From Bacteroidota bacterium (GTDB lineage: Bacteria > Bacteroidota > Bacteroidia > Cytophagales > Cyclobacteriaceae), in the NCBI GenBank assembly GCA_023431285.1, contig JAEYXN010000019.1:1-34232 (forward strand): a DNA stretch of 34,232 nt, written 5' to 3'. The notes below the pieces were generated by a model, which saw nothing but the letters and a program-made list of their open reading frames with translations, had not been told where the DNA came from and did not search any database. A program made the position numbers and the translations under genes. This document shows, one piece after another, positions 17,001-28,000 of the stretch. Every line of letters begins with the position of its first letter. The stretch's first letter is position 1.

Positions 17001-17620
17001 TTCTCCAGGCTTTTCATGTTCTTTTCGATCTCGAACAATAAGTCCTCCACACGTTCAAGATCTGCATCCGTGTCTTCGAGCTTTTTAAGCGTTTCTTTCT
17101 TGCGTTTTTTAAACTTTGAGATTCCGGCTGCTTCTTCGAACAGCATCCTCCTTGAGTTGTCTTTGTCGTTGAGAAGGTCGTCGACCATCCCAAGTTCAAT
17201 GATGGCGTAACTATTTGAGGCAACACCTGTATCAAGGAAGAGGTTGGTAATGTCCTTCAGGCGGCACGCGACGCCATTGAGAAGATATTCGCTTTCACCT
17301 GTACGATAGAGTCTTCGCGTAATGGTTATCTGCGAGTATTCCGTTGGCAGAATGTTCTTTGTATTGTTGATGGTCAGCGAAACTTCCGCCATTTGCTGAG
17401 GTCCTCTCTGACTTGTGCCGTTGAAGATGACGTTTTCCATTTTCTCCGAGCGCAGCGCGCTGGTCTTTTGTTCCCCCAGCACCCATCGGATAGAATCGAC
17501 GACATTTGATTTTCCACATCCGTTTGGACCGACAATACCCGTGATTCCCTCGTCAAAGTTGATCACGATTTTGTCGGCAAAACTCTTGAAGCCCTTGATC
17601 TCCAGTTTCGCTAATTGCAT
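14072..17620 (-). CDS. smc: Chromosome segregation protein SMC
   Basis: The structural-maintenance-of-chromosomes ATPase, which with ScpA and ScpB extrudes DNA loops and helps segregate the chromosome. From the ATG at 17620 it has 1182 residues, the normal length. The N-terminal head carries Walker A GPNGCGKS (31-38); the C-terminal head carries the signature LSGGEKTLTA (from about 1089) and Walker B FCIFDEVDAPLDD (from about 1113). Two long coiled coils rich in Glu, Lys and Gln flank a hinge region at about 500-680. I preferred MQLAKLEIKGFKSFADK over upstream in-frame starts because it is the conserved SMC N-terminus; the 39 upstream residues look like leader translation. A strong promoter lies about 108 nt before the ATG and contains DnaA-box-like sequence. 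Confidence 0.97.
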   Translation of the reverse strand: MQLAKLEIKGFKSFADKIVINFDEGITGIVGPNGCGKSNVVDSIRWVLGEQKTSALRSEKMENVIFNGTSQRGPQQMAEVSLTINNTKNILPTEYSQITITRRLYRTGESEYLLNGVACRLKDITNLFLDTGVASNSYAIIELGMVDDLLNDKDNSRRMLFEEAAGISKFKKRKKETLKKLEDTDADLERVEDLLFEIEKNMKSLEKQAKQTETYYRIKEEYKDKSITLAKLVVSKQKDRFNILNKQIANENDRKVGMATEMAEKEALIESSKNELVLKEKTLGSRQKAINEFVAKIRQYESDKQIKNERLKYLNDRANGLREQIEQDKKSNERARFSIQSLETEKGNASEIFDEIAQKLDGLKSDYEDQKRITAELQTQTDALRRVQREKQEESFQINKSVEIREIQVSSLKQELEKTASDSTQQSASLVEFENKLKILQSNLSEKNAEQEKLKREEEDIQERISAMEKTIEMIREEMNVTSRKLDARQNEYNLTKSLVENLEGFPEAIKFLKKKVAKNAPLLSDILTTSEEYRVAIENYLEPFLNYYIVEHEAEAYEAINILSDASKGKAHFFILDTFDKFESATGRIYDNAFPATEIIEYDQKYKKLMAYILDKVYIYEGDPKTLPQSDENTFITKNGKLTKRKYSISGGSVGLFEGKKIGRAKNLEKLEKEIKELTSKLDEVRSSMLEKQSDLEKLRNNKIRQKIDEVQNAIRQVNDEFVSVRTKREQFSDMLNSADLRREDILEKIDTLLRELDELKPKAKQAQHDLEEQEEKLGGITRNLAANNELLSQKSAAYNEQNIFFHQQDNRVKSIDQEIRFKQESMEQSSTRIDANAEELKKNEEEVKRIIETTQSNDDELLGMYEEKEAMEKGLGEAEKDYYEARGHIDQIEKQLREVQHQRQHVDTVLMDLQNQLNESKMQLNAVKERLSVEFNVDLDTIINQGTAEEAEKETLELEKLDEDRIRAEVQKIRDRLDNMGPINPMAMEAYTEIKQRNDFIIEQKQDLLKAKESLFNTINEIEGVASETFMDSFNKIKEHFIRVFRSLFTEGDECDLRLVDPSKPLDSDIDIIAKPKGKRPLTINQLSGGEKTLTATALLFSMYLLKPAPFCIFDEVDAPLDDANIDKFNNIIRTFSKDSQFVIVTHNKRTMSSTDVIYGITMVEKGISRVVPVDLRELA

Positions 17621-17734
17621 GCTTGTAGTGGTTGTAAAGTAAATTCCAACAAACGTCTGAGTTTGGATGTTCCGGCGTAACACTGAGTGAGCGGAAACGC
17701 CTGCGAGGACACACGAACTAAAACATGAAGTCGG

Positions 17735-17766
17735 CAAATATAAGGTTACCCACAGGCCAATTCAAA
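17735..17766 (-). promoter_or_regulatory. Promoter of smc
   Basis: Minus-strand TTTG (plus 17763-17766) and TATATTTG (plus 17735-17742) are separated by 20 bases. Both match the Bacteroidota consensus in full, making it one of the best promoters in the window. Predicted start near 17728, leaving a leader of about 108 nt. Confidence 0.6.
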
Positions 17767-17789
17767 AGGAAAAGAAACCGTGTGGATAA
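17746..17789. promoter_or_regulatory. Two inverted DnaA-box-like sequences at the smc promoter
   Basis: TTACCCACA at 17746-17754 differs by one base from the DnaA box TTATCCACA and lies inside the -33/-7 spacer of smc. TGTGGATAA at 17781-17789 is the exact complement of TTATCCACA and lies just upstream of -33. Binding is inferred from the consensus only. Confidence 0.35.
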
Positions 17790-17975
17790 TTAGTGGAAAA
17801 GGCTCTTTTTTTGGTTGATTAGTCTGAATTCACGTGCATAACACGTCTCAAAGGCCCTGTCAATTTGTGCAAGAAGTGAATAGAAGTATCAGCTGAGGTC
17901 CCTGCATCATCGAATTTTTGCGAAAGGGCACTCCTTGGCTGTCTGGTTATTGAAATATTTTCATAAATTTGTTTA

Positions 17976-18536
17976 ATGGGTGAGTTGCAGGCGGATATAC
18001 CGATATGGCTTTACATATTGTTTGGGATCATCTACTTCCTGAGCAAGTTGAGAAAGAAGCCTGCAGGGCAATCGGAGGTTCCTGATGATGAACGTGCGGA
18101 AGAGTTTCCAAACCCTAAAAGCCAGCCTGGGCGAGATGGATCACCTGCTCCGGGGCAGATGACATTTGAAGAGTTGTTGAGGGAGATTTCACAATCGAAG
18201 GAGCAGAAGAAGCCTTCGCTTCCGCTCCCGGAGCTGGTACAGGAATCTTACGATGAATCTGACGTTGTGGAGGAGGATCTTGAAGAACTGGAAGAGAAGT
18301 ATCGCAACGACAAGGTTACCCAGGTTTATGAAGAGGCGAAACGCCAGGCATTCTCCCGGCCATCCCTGGAGGAGACTTTGATCCATGAGAAGACTGACAT
18401 GAGCTATGGTCGGTTTAAGGAGTTTGAACGCCAAGATGAGAGGGGACAGTTGTCGGGCTATTTGACTGATTTAAGAGACACTGAAGGACTTAAGAAAGCT
18501 TTTGTGCTGAGCGAAATACTGAAAAGGAAATTTTGA
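17976..18536 (+). CDS. Membrane-anchored hypothetical protein
   Basis: A 186-residue protein I cannot assign to a named family. One N-terminal hydrophobic segment (about 8-22, DIPIWLYILFGIIYFLS) is followed by KLRKKP, which predicts a single-pass inner-membrane anchor with a cytoplasmic body. Residues 30-80 are Pro-, Gly- and acid-rich and probably disordered; 80-130 is strongly acidic. The end LKKAFVLSEILKRKF looks like a conserved amphipathic helix that I recall from short Cytophagales proteins. ATG at 17976 is the only good start. It lies between smc (divergent) and the adhesin locus and appears to be transcribed alone. Confidence 0.7.
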   Translation: MGELQADIPIWLYILFGIIYFLSKLRKKPAGQSEVPDDERAEEFPNPKSQPGRDGSPAPGQMTFEELLREISQSKEQKKPSLPLPELVQESYDESDVVEEDLEELEEKYRNDKVTQVYEEAKRQAFSRPSLEETLIHEKTDMSYGRFKEFERQDERGQLSGYLTDLRDTEGLKKAFVLSEILKRKF

Positions 18537-18555
18537 TTTTTTGGTTTAAATATTA

Positions 18556-18579
18556 CCCGGCTAGGGAACGGGATTTTTT
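18556..18579 (+). terminator. Weak terminator-like hairpin after the 17976 gene
   Basis: CCCG (18556-18559) pairs with CGGG (18569-18572) across a 9-nt loop and is followed by ATTTTTT. The stem is only 4 bp, so termination would be weak. Confidence 0.35.
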
Positions 18580-18684
18580 AGTATTAACGATTTTTTGAAC
18601 AGAGTGCCACAGCGCGCATCTTTACGGATAGTGTGGTTACAATTATTTTTTGAAGACTATATAGCCTTGTAACGCCCCTCATTT

Positions 18685-18987
18685 ATGAATATCAAAGGAC
18701 TGTTTTTTGGAGTAACCCTGATACTAACTGGCTTTGTATGCTATTCTCAGGATTGTGAAAAAATTCCCGTAGATGTGGTCGTTGTTCAGGAAAATTCCCA
18801 GTCTGTTTTGAAGATCAACTTTGAAAAGGAGGCTGACTATAAGATTCGGTTGATCGATAGTAAAGGCAACGTGAATATTATTAGTGAGAGAACCATAAGA
18901 AACCTGAAGAAGGGGGAATATGATATCATTATCGTAGACGAGGCAAATAAAAATCGATGTCCTTTTTCTAAAAGAATAAAGATCTAG
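18685..18987 (+). CDS. Small secreted hypothetical protein upstream of the T9SS adhesin
   Basis: A 100-residue protein with a signal peptide (hydrophobic core GLFFGVTLILTGFVCYS, likely cut after Ser21). The mature part of about 79 residues is mainly beta-strand by pattern (VDVVVVQEN, SVLKINFEK, YDIIIVDEA), with a cysteine near each end (DCEK and NRCPF) that could form a disulfide in the periplasm or outside. It has no T9SS sorting domain of its own. It ends 25 nt before the giant adhesin and is probably co-transcribed, so a partner role in export or surface assembly is possible; that is inference from position only. I do not recognise the family. Confidence 0.7.
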   Translation: MNIKGLFFGVTLILTGFVCYSQDCEKIPVDVVVVQENSQSVLKINFEKEADYKIRLIDSKGNVNIISERTIRNLKKGEYDIIIVDEANKNRCPFSKRIKI

Positions 18988-19012
18988 GACGACCGTACTA
19001 ACCTAACGCTGC

Positions 19013-22000
19013 ATGAGAAGAAGACTTTTACTTTTGATTCTTGGTGCCCTATTTTTTTGCACCGGGCTCTCTTTTGCTCAGCCTGTTTTTACAATTGAAA
19101 ATAAGAAAGATGCCTGCGACGGATTGTCAAATGGGTCTTTTGAAGTTCATGTGACAGATGCTGTTCCTCCGCCATTGAGAGTTTTTGTCTTCGGCCCTCC
19201 TGATGTCGGGCCTTTAGCGGCTACGGTTGGAACACCACTTTTGATTACCGGACTTCCCGGTGGACCCGCTCCCGGAGGAAAAACATATCTTGTAGTAGTA
19301 CAGGACGCCAATGGAAGTTTTGTCCAGTTTGTAACGATTCTTAATACTTCGGCAGACCTCACCGCCTCAATCACTTCTTCTGCCAGTAATACAAGTTGTA
19401 CAGTGCCCGATGGTTTCATTGACCTGAATGTCACTGGTGGTAGTGGCGCAGGCTATACTTACCTCTGGACCGGGCCGAACGGTTTTTCGGCAACCACACA
19501 GGATCTGTCAGGCCTCCCTGGAGGCGCATATTCTGTTCTCATTTCGGATAATGGAACGAACTGTACCCGCACAGTCGGACCTGTAGTCTTAACCGATCCA
19601 TCGCCAGCGCTCCAAACGATCACAACCCCATCGCCTCAGCCTGTATGTGCTGGAGGTAGCCTTACAATAGACATGGCTTCCTCGGAGTCCGGCGTGACCT
19701 ATGAGGTCATCCAAAACAATTCGACACCTACGGGGATCATACAGATTGGAACAGGAGGACCGCTCCAGTTTACTATTCCCGCAGGGACATTCGCAAATGG
19801 CGACAACTTCAAGATCCGCGCATCAAATAATTTTTGTACTCCGACGGACATGAACGGAATCGTGATCGCCAATATAGTACCACTTCCTACAGCGACAGCA
19901 TCAGGGGGAGGGACGGTTTGCGTCGGTGAAACACTACCCAATGTGACGTTCACATTTACCGGAACGGCTCCATTTACTTTTACCTACAGTGATGGAATTA
20001 ACCCGCCGGTTACAGTTCCCAATCACAATGCTACTACATATACAATCCCCAACGCTCCTGCGGGTAACTATACCGTTACAGCTTTGACGGATAATTTTGG
20101 ATGTATTGCCACCAACTTCGGGGCCACCGCCAGCGTTGTGGTTAATCCTCTTCCTACTGCTACAGTAAGCGGAGGGGGCTCCGCCTGCGTAGGGGGTGCA
20201 CTTCCCAGCGTCACCTTTACTTTTACCGGGGTCGCACCGTTTACTTTTACTTATGAAGTTGATGGCGTTCCAACGAATGTCACCAATCACGGAAGTAACG
20301 TGTTTACGATCACTTCGGCCGCCGCAGGGAATTATGTTCTTACTGCGCTGACAGATGCGAATGGCTGTATAGGTACAACGTTTACCGGGTCTGCATCCGT
20401 AATTGTGAATCCTCTTCCTGCTGTCACAGATGTTACCGGAGGAGGAACAATCTGCGCTGGTGAGACATTACCTAATGTAGTTTTCACTTTCAGTGGTACC
20501 GCGCCTTATACTTTTACTTACTCTAACGGAGTTACCACCGTAACAGAAACAAACTATCCCAACGCAACCTATACCGTTACCAACGCTCCTCTTGGAACAT
20601 ATTCAATAACAGCGTTAACTGATGGTAATGGTTGTAACGCTACTGACCTAGGAGGTTCTGTAGATGTAATCGTCAACCCTCTTCCTACTGCTGTGATTTC
20701 TGGAGGAGGAGCTGTGTGCGCGGGCGATCCGCTTCCTAACCTTTTGTTTACATTCACTGGCACTGCACCTTTTAGCTTTACCTACACTGATGGAATTAAC
20801 CCGCCGGTGGTGGTAGCAAATCATCCTGCCAGCACTTTTTCGCTAAACGGAGCTCCGGTTGGTAACTATTCGGTCACCGCACTCTCAGATGCCAATGGTT
20901 GCATCGGTACAAGTCTCGGTGGACCTGTGGCTGTTATCCAAAACGCGCTTCCAACAGTGGCTTCTGTCACGGGAGGTGGAACAGTGTGCTCCGGAGCGGT
21001 CCTTCCGGACGTAGTTTTCAGCTTCACCGGAACAGCGCCTTACACGTTCACATATACTGTGGACGGTGCCCCGGTAACGATCACAAATCATCCCAGCAAC
21101 AATTATACAATACCAAATGCCGGCAATGGTAGTTATGCGATAACTTCACTGACTGATGCTAATACTTGTAGCGCGACTGTCCTCGGTGGAAGCGTTTCAG
21201 TTATCGTGAATGATCTGCCAACTGCATCGATCAGTGGAACCGGAACGGTATGTGCCGGAGACCCACTTCCTAATCTGACAATTACTTTTACAGGTACAGC
21301 GCCGTTCACCTTTACATACACGGACGGAGCCACGCCAGTAACTGTTAACAATCATCCGGCGACGACTTACTCGATAACAAATGCAGCAGCCGGAATTTAT
21401 CGCGTCACTGCTCTATCGGATGCCAATGGATGTATGGGAACGGATTTTGGCGCAGACCTGCCAGTTTCTGTTACACCTGCGCCTTCAGTTTCAAACACGT
21501 CCGGAGGTGGAACCGTATGCGCGGGCGAAACATTGCCTAACGTAGGATTTGAATTCACAGGTACAGCGCCATTCAATTTTACATATTCAGATGGCGTAAG
21601 CTCAACTTCAGTAACGAATCACGGCTCAACTACATTTACAATTCCTAACGCGCCCGCCGGTAACTATCAGATTACTGCGCTGACGGATGCAAATGGTTGC
21701 GCGGGCACGACCCTGGGAACCGCTGTTCTGGTTGTGGTGAATCCTTTACCAACGGCCGCGGTTAGTGGAGGTGGTTCTGTTTGTGCCGGAGATTTATTGC
21801 CTACTGTTCAGTTTACGTTCACCGGCACCCCGCCGTTCAATTTTACCTATGAAGTTGACGGCGCACCAGTATCGGTTAATAACCACGGCACAACGACTTT
21901 TTCAATTCCCACTGCAGCAGTTGGTTCTTATAGTATTACAGCTCTTTCGGATGCCAACTCATGCATCGGAACTAATCTTGGAACGCCTGTATCAGTAGGA

Positions 22001-25000
22001 GTGAATCCACTGCCATCGGTCACCAATGTGACTGGCGGAGGCACGGTATGTAGCGGAGCGACATTGCCAAATGTCAGGTTTGAGTTTGGAGGTACAGCAC
22101 CATTTACTTTTACGTACACAGTAGGAGCAACCCCATTAACAATTACTAATCACCCCCAACCGTTTTACGAAATTACAGAAGCAGCTGCAGGAACTTATTC
22201 AGTGATAGCCTTAACAGATGCAAATGGTTGTGCAGCCACAGACCTTGGTGGATCTGTCAATATTTCTGTTGATGACGCCCCGACAACGGCTGTCGTTGGT
22301 CCTGATCAGAACATCTGTGTTACGAGCGCTCAACTTACGGGTAATGTGCCTGTAGTAGGTACAGGATTGTGGACTATTGAGAATGCTGCGCCAGGAGGAA
22401 CGATCGCAGATCCTTCGAATCCTGTTTCTAACTTCACAGGGCAAGCCGGCGAAACATATCTCTTGCGATGGACGATTACCAGCGGCACATGCCCTGCAAC
22501 ATTCGCCGAACTCCAGATCACAATGAATGCCGAGGCTACTCTGGCGGATGCGGGCACTGATGACGAAACCTGCGGGCCTAAGCAGCTTGAAGGAAATACG
22601 CCCGTGACAGGCACAGGACTCTGGACAATTGAAGCAGGAGCTGGTGGATCTTTCGTGGATGCAACAGATCCAATAACCGTATTCAGCGGTAGCGAGGGCG
22701 TCACATACACATTACGTTGGACCATCACGAATGGTGGATGCTCAAGCTTTGATGAGGTAAACATTTCTTTTTCCAATAGCGTTACAATCGCGGATGCCGG
22801 AGCTGATGAAATGATCTGTAACGGCAGCGCATTACAAGGAAATACACCTGCTACAGGAACTGGTCTTTGGACAGCTTCCGGAGTGGGAGGAACTTTTGGG
22901 GACGCAACAAATCCGACAACTACGTTTGCCGGAACTCCTGGCGAAACCTACACTCTTACCTGGACAATAACTAGCGGAGAGTGTTCGTCAAGTGATGATG
23001 TTGAGATCACCATAGACAACAATTCTCCCCCCGTTGCTGACGCCGGAATGGATCAGGAGATTTGCGGTACAGACGCATTCCTTGCCGGTAATGATCCTTT
23101 AGCTGCAACAGGACTTTGGTCTATCGCTGATGTAATCCCTAATGATGCGCCTCTTGGAGGAACGTTCGGAGATCCGACAGCCTCAAATTCTACTTTCGAG
23201 GGTCTTGTCGGAAAAACCTACGTACTCGCGTGGACAATTAGCGGAACAGGTTGCGGCGCTACAACTGATTTTGTAACGATCTCATTCGTCGATACGCCGA
23301 CACTTTCCAATGCCGGATCAAATCAGGAAGTCTGCGGGAATGAAGTTATTCTTGCGGCGAATACTCCGACATCAGGAACTGGCCTATGGTCTATCGCGCC
23401 GTCTGTTCCTGCTCTGACAGGAACTTTCTCCGACCCGACAAGCCCAACATCGTCATTCACTGCAGATGCAATAGAAACGTATGAACTAGTATGGACCATA
23501 TCAAATGCTTGCGGTAACAGTTCGAGCTCGGTAATCGTTAATTTTGAAGATCTTTTGTCAACCCCTAACGCGGGTCCTGACGATAACGTATGCGGCGAAA
23601 TCCAACTTGCGGCCAACACACCGGTGATAGGAACCGGCTCCTGGTCAATCGTCGGCGGAACTGGTGGAAATATTGCGAACGCTGGTGACCCTCAGACAAT
23701 GTTTTCCGGAACACCCGGTGAGGTTTATACACTACGTTGGACAATTACCAATGGTGGATGTTCTGCTGCCGACGAGGTAACCATTACCATCGACTCTGAT
23801 GCTCCAACTCAACCTCTCGCTGGTGTCGATCAGGATATTTGCGGAACATCAACCAAGCTTGCAGCAAACACTCCGGTAAATGGAACAGGAAGCTGGGCAG
23901 TTCTTATGGGAGCTACCGGATTCTCAATTTCAAGTACTGCTGACCCCGAAGCTGATTTCTCCGGGCTCGCAGGAACTACTTATTATTTGCGCTGGAGAAT
24001 CACCAGTGGCTGTGGGTTCCTGGACGACACGGTGGCCGTGGCATTCAATGATCTGCCTGCTGTGGCGGATGCCGGAGCAGATCAATCTGTGTGTGGCCCG
24101 ACAGTCTTAGAAGGGAATACCCCGACCGTTGGTACTGGTCTCTGGACAATAGTAGGACCTTCTGCGGGAGGATCTTTCTCTGATCCGGCAAACCCTGCAT
24201 CGTCCTTCAGCGGAAACGGTGGTAGTACCTACACGCTTGAGTGGACAATCACGAGTGGTACTTGTCCTTCAACGGCTGACCAGGTTCAAATCTCATTTGA
24301 TGTAAACTCACCAACGATCGCCGATGCCGGACCAGATCAAACGGTGTGCGGAAGTGGAACTACCCAGTTGAGTGGAAATGCCCCTGTAGTGGGCACCGGC
24401 CAATGGATTATTTCAAGCCCGAATGCAGGTACGTTCTCGGATGATTCGAATCCAGCGGCGACGTTTACCGGAACTCCAGGTGAGACGTATACATTGCGTT
24501 GGACGATCTCTTCTGCTGATCCTGGTTGTACGCCAAGCTTCGATGAAGTTGAGATCACTTTCGATAACAGTACCCCTGTTGCCAATGCAGGAACGTATGT
24601 TCCGGTTTGTGGAGACATTATCGCGCTTGATGCAAGTGCGTCATCATCGCAGACAGGTACCTGGTCCGTTGTGTCTGGTCCCGGAGGAGTCTTCTCTGAT
24701 CCGAACAGTGCCATCACGACATTCACTGGATTAGCAGGAACGGTGAACGAACTCCAATACACGATCACGTCTCCCTGTGGAGATGTGTTTGATCGCGTTA
24801 CCATTGTCCTCGACGAAAACCCAGCTGATGCGGTGGCCGGTCCTGACAAAACTATCTGCGGAACAGAACAGCTTGAAGCCGATCCTGTGTTTATCGGAAC
24901 GGGAATGTGGTCCATCGTCGCTGGCGGTGGAGGAGTGTTAAGTGATCCTCTTGATCCTAACAGCAATTTCGCAGGTGTAGCAGGTACCGTGTATACCCTC

Positions 25001-28000
25001 CGTTGGACAACCTCGAATGGATCATGCAGCGACAAATTTGATGATGTTGAAATTACTGTCGATCCAAATTCTCCTTCTATCGCAGAGGCAGGTCCTGACC
25101 AGGCACTTTGTGGTACGACAACAACCTTAGCAGGCAATACACCTGTGGTAGGAACCGGTGGCTGGACCATTGTTTCCGGAACAGGAGGTACACTTGCAGA
25201 TCCATCAGCCCCGTTGAGTGATTTCTCCGGAAATGCGGGAACGTCATATATATTAAGGTGGTCTATTACCGGAGCAGGTTGTGCAAACCCGACCTTTGAT
25301 GACGTAAGAATACAATTTGATAACGTGCCAAGTGTTGCCAATGCAGGCCTCGACCAGCAGGGATGCGAGACTACGTATACGCTTGCAGCAGTCATTCCGA
25401 CATCTGGTACGGGAGTATGGCAAATCATTGACGGAAGCGGTGGCGCGATCTCAGACACAGCGGATCCAGCTGCTTCTTTCACTGGAGTAAATGGTGAGAC
25501 ATACAGGATCGAGTGGACTGTGAGCAACAGCTGCGGCACCAGCGTTGACGAGATGACAATCACGATCAACGATGCGCCTACGGTTGCTGTCGCAGGTCCT
25601 GATCAGGTGATCTGTGGATCTGTGGTTACTAATCTCGCCGCTAACACTGCAACAAGTGGCACGGGCTTCTGGTCAATCGTGTCTGGCACCGGAGGATCAG
25701 TAGTGACACCTTCGAACCCTGCATCACAGATCATCGGTGTTTCCGGAAATGCTTATACGCTTCGCTGGATAATCGCTAATGGAACCTGTGATCCGAGCTT
25801 CGACGATGTTATAATCAATTTCTCGGCAAGGCCTGTTGCTGTAAGTCCTGTAACTATTTGCCAGAACTCAGTCGCACCGGCTTTGACCGTGGTGGCACCA
25901 GGAGCCACATCGTTTAACTGGTATTATTACACCGATCCGGCTGATCCACTGACGAAAACACTATTAACGACGACGACAGCCTCTCATACGCCGGGTGCCG
26001 AATTGAACACTGCGCTGGCAGGCTCGCTTACATATGAAGTAGAGGCAGTCTATGGTTGTGGAAATAGCCCTGCCACTCAAATCGTAGTGAGCGTTTCCAA
26101 TACGGGAGCATGCGGTGGCGGTGGTGGAAACTGCCCGGCACTGACATCAATTCCTATTACGCCGACACTGACAACATGCGCAGATCCTGATAATGGCGGT
26201 TTACTTTTCAATCTGCCTGGATCTTACGATGTCACTATTCAGAATGAGATATACAAAACTAATCCTGCGCATCCTGACGCGTTAAACAATACCGAACGAG
26301 GAAGCACGGTTGATTTCGACGGATTAAAAGCCGGAAAATACTTCTATACCATTCGCGATCTCGCAGGAACTGTTTGTGTCACCGACTTCGAGTACACACT
26401 AGAGCGTGAGACGATTGTAGAGGTCACCTCTGAAACGATCAATCAAAACGTAACCTGCTTTGGTGACTTTGACGGATCCATTACCCTTGGAGCCAAAGGA
26501 ACGACTACCGGAAGATACTTCTACGAGTTCACGCACAACGGTACCACTGTTGGCGGAGAATTTACTCCGGGAGCTCCGATCGACGGTATACCAGCAACAG
26601 ACAATAATTACCTGGTCATTAAGATAGACGAGACAAATCTTTTTACTTGTCCGGATACAGTGTTGGTCAGACTTCAGCATTTGTTCCCGCAGATTACTTA
26701 TGACATCGCAAAGACTAACGTGAGCGCATGTAACGAAGAAGATGGCTCTATTACGCTGTCCAATGTGATTGGTGGAAACGGTGCCAAACAAGCACGTCTG
26801 ATGCGGGTCACTGGTACTGGTCCAATAGTAGTTCGCGATTATGAGGCTGCAAGCAATCCATTTACAGGATTACCGAGTGGAACTTACTTCGTTGAGATCC
26901 GCGATGAGAACGGATGTGTGGTCACCACCGAAAATGATCCGACCGTGATAAGTTCTCCTGGAGCTGTTGACTTTACTGTGACGAGGATAGCAGATGCCGA
27001 TTGCGTGAACAACGGAAAGAGCGGTGTCATCAGCATCGGGTTCACAGTTCCTGGAAATTATCTGATTGGTATTGGTAAGAGCCAGGTTACAGAGCCTCAA
27101 GAATATGTTCCATATACTTACAACGACGGAGATCCTGCAATCTTCGTAGATACTCTCAGCCGAGGCAGCTACTTTGTGTTTGTCAAACCGGCATCGGGCA
27201 ATGTATGTCCTTCGACCCGTCCTACTGGGGAGATTGAAGGAGCGTATGCAATCAGCTTCAGTGTGCAACGTGTTTGCTTCGCCGATGCAAATCCTTCGAT
27301 CAACCTGATTAATGTCGTCGGACAACCCGGCGCGCAAATGACCATCGAGGTGTATCGCCTGTCGAATCTTGCGGATAAAGTTGACGAGTTCACAGTTCCG
27401 ACAACTGAAACGATATCTATTACCTATCAGGGTGCACCGGCAGGATCGCCGCATACATGGCTCATACAGCCGGATACATACGTGATCAAGGCATACCAAA
27501 ATCAATCGTTCTGTCCGGGTGAGCCAACGACGCCGTTCCATCAGGTTACGTATACAGCGACACAACCAATGGTACTCAACGTAGACAATATACGCCAGTC
27601 GCTGCCAGAGCCTCGCCATACTGGTGGATTTACGCTTCGCACAATTGTGGGTGGATCACCTTTCAGCGATGCCCAGAGCGGTCCGTTCTTCATTGTATCG
27701 GTGCTGGATCCATCATCGAATGCACCAATCATGGCCGATGTTGAGGTATACAGAAATACACAAGGCAACTACCAGTATGATTTCCGAAACCTTCCGGTAG
27801 GTAACTATCTCGTGCAGGCTATTGATGCCAACGGATGTGAAGTCACCACGCTCGTGATCGTGCCTGCGGATACAAGAATTCTTATACCGAACATTTTTAC
27901 TCCTAATGACGACACGATAAATGACACGTTCGAAATCGTGAACCTGCCTCAGGAGGGTAGTCACAAACTTGTGATTACAAACCGTTGGGGTAAACAGGTG

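Larger units (their letters stand above)
17621..17975. other. Divergent intergenic region between smc and the 17976 gene
   Basis: 355 nt without a credible gene. The smc side holds a leader of about 108 nt, the smc promoter (17735-17766) and two DnaA-box-like sequences. The remaining 190 nt toward 17976 show no repeat, RNA fold or clear promoter that I could support. Confidence 0.6.

Noticed and set aside
17964..17971. TAAATTTG as promoter of the 17976 gene.
   Set aside because: A full match to the -7 consensus, but it is only 4 nt from the ATG, so transcription would start inside the gene, and no other in-frame start is near.
24337..25569. A 410-codon open frame on the minus strand.
   Set aside because: It lies wholly opposite the adhesin B repeats, has no family resemblance, and mirrors the repeat period; it is a shadow of the biased codons on the plus strand.
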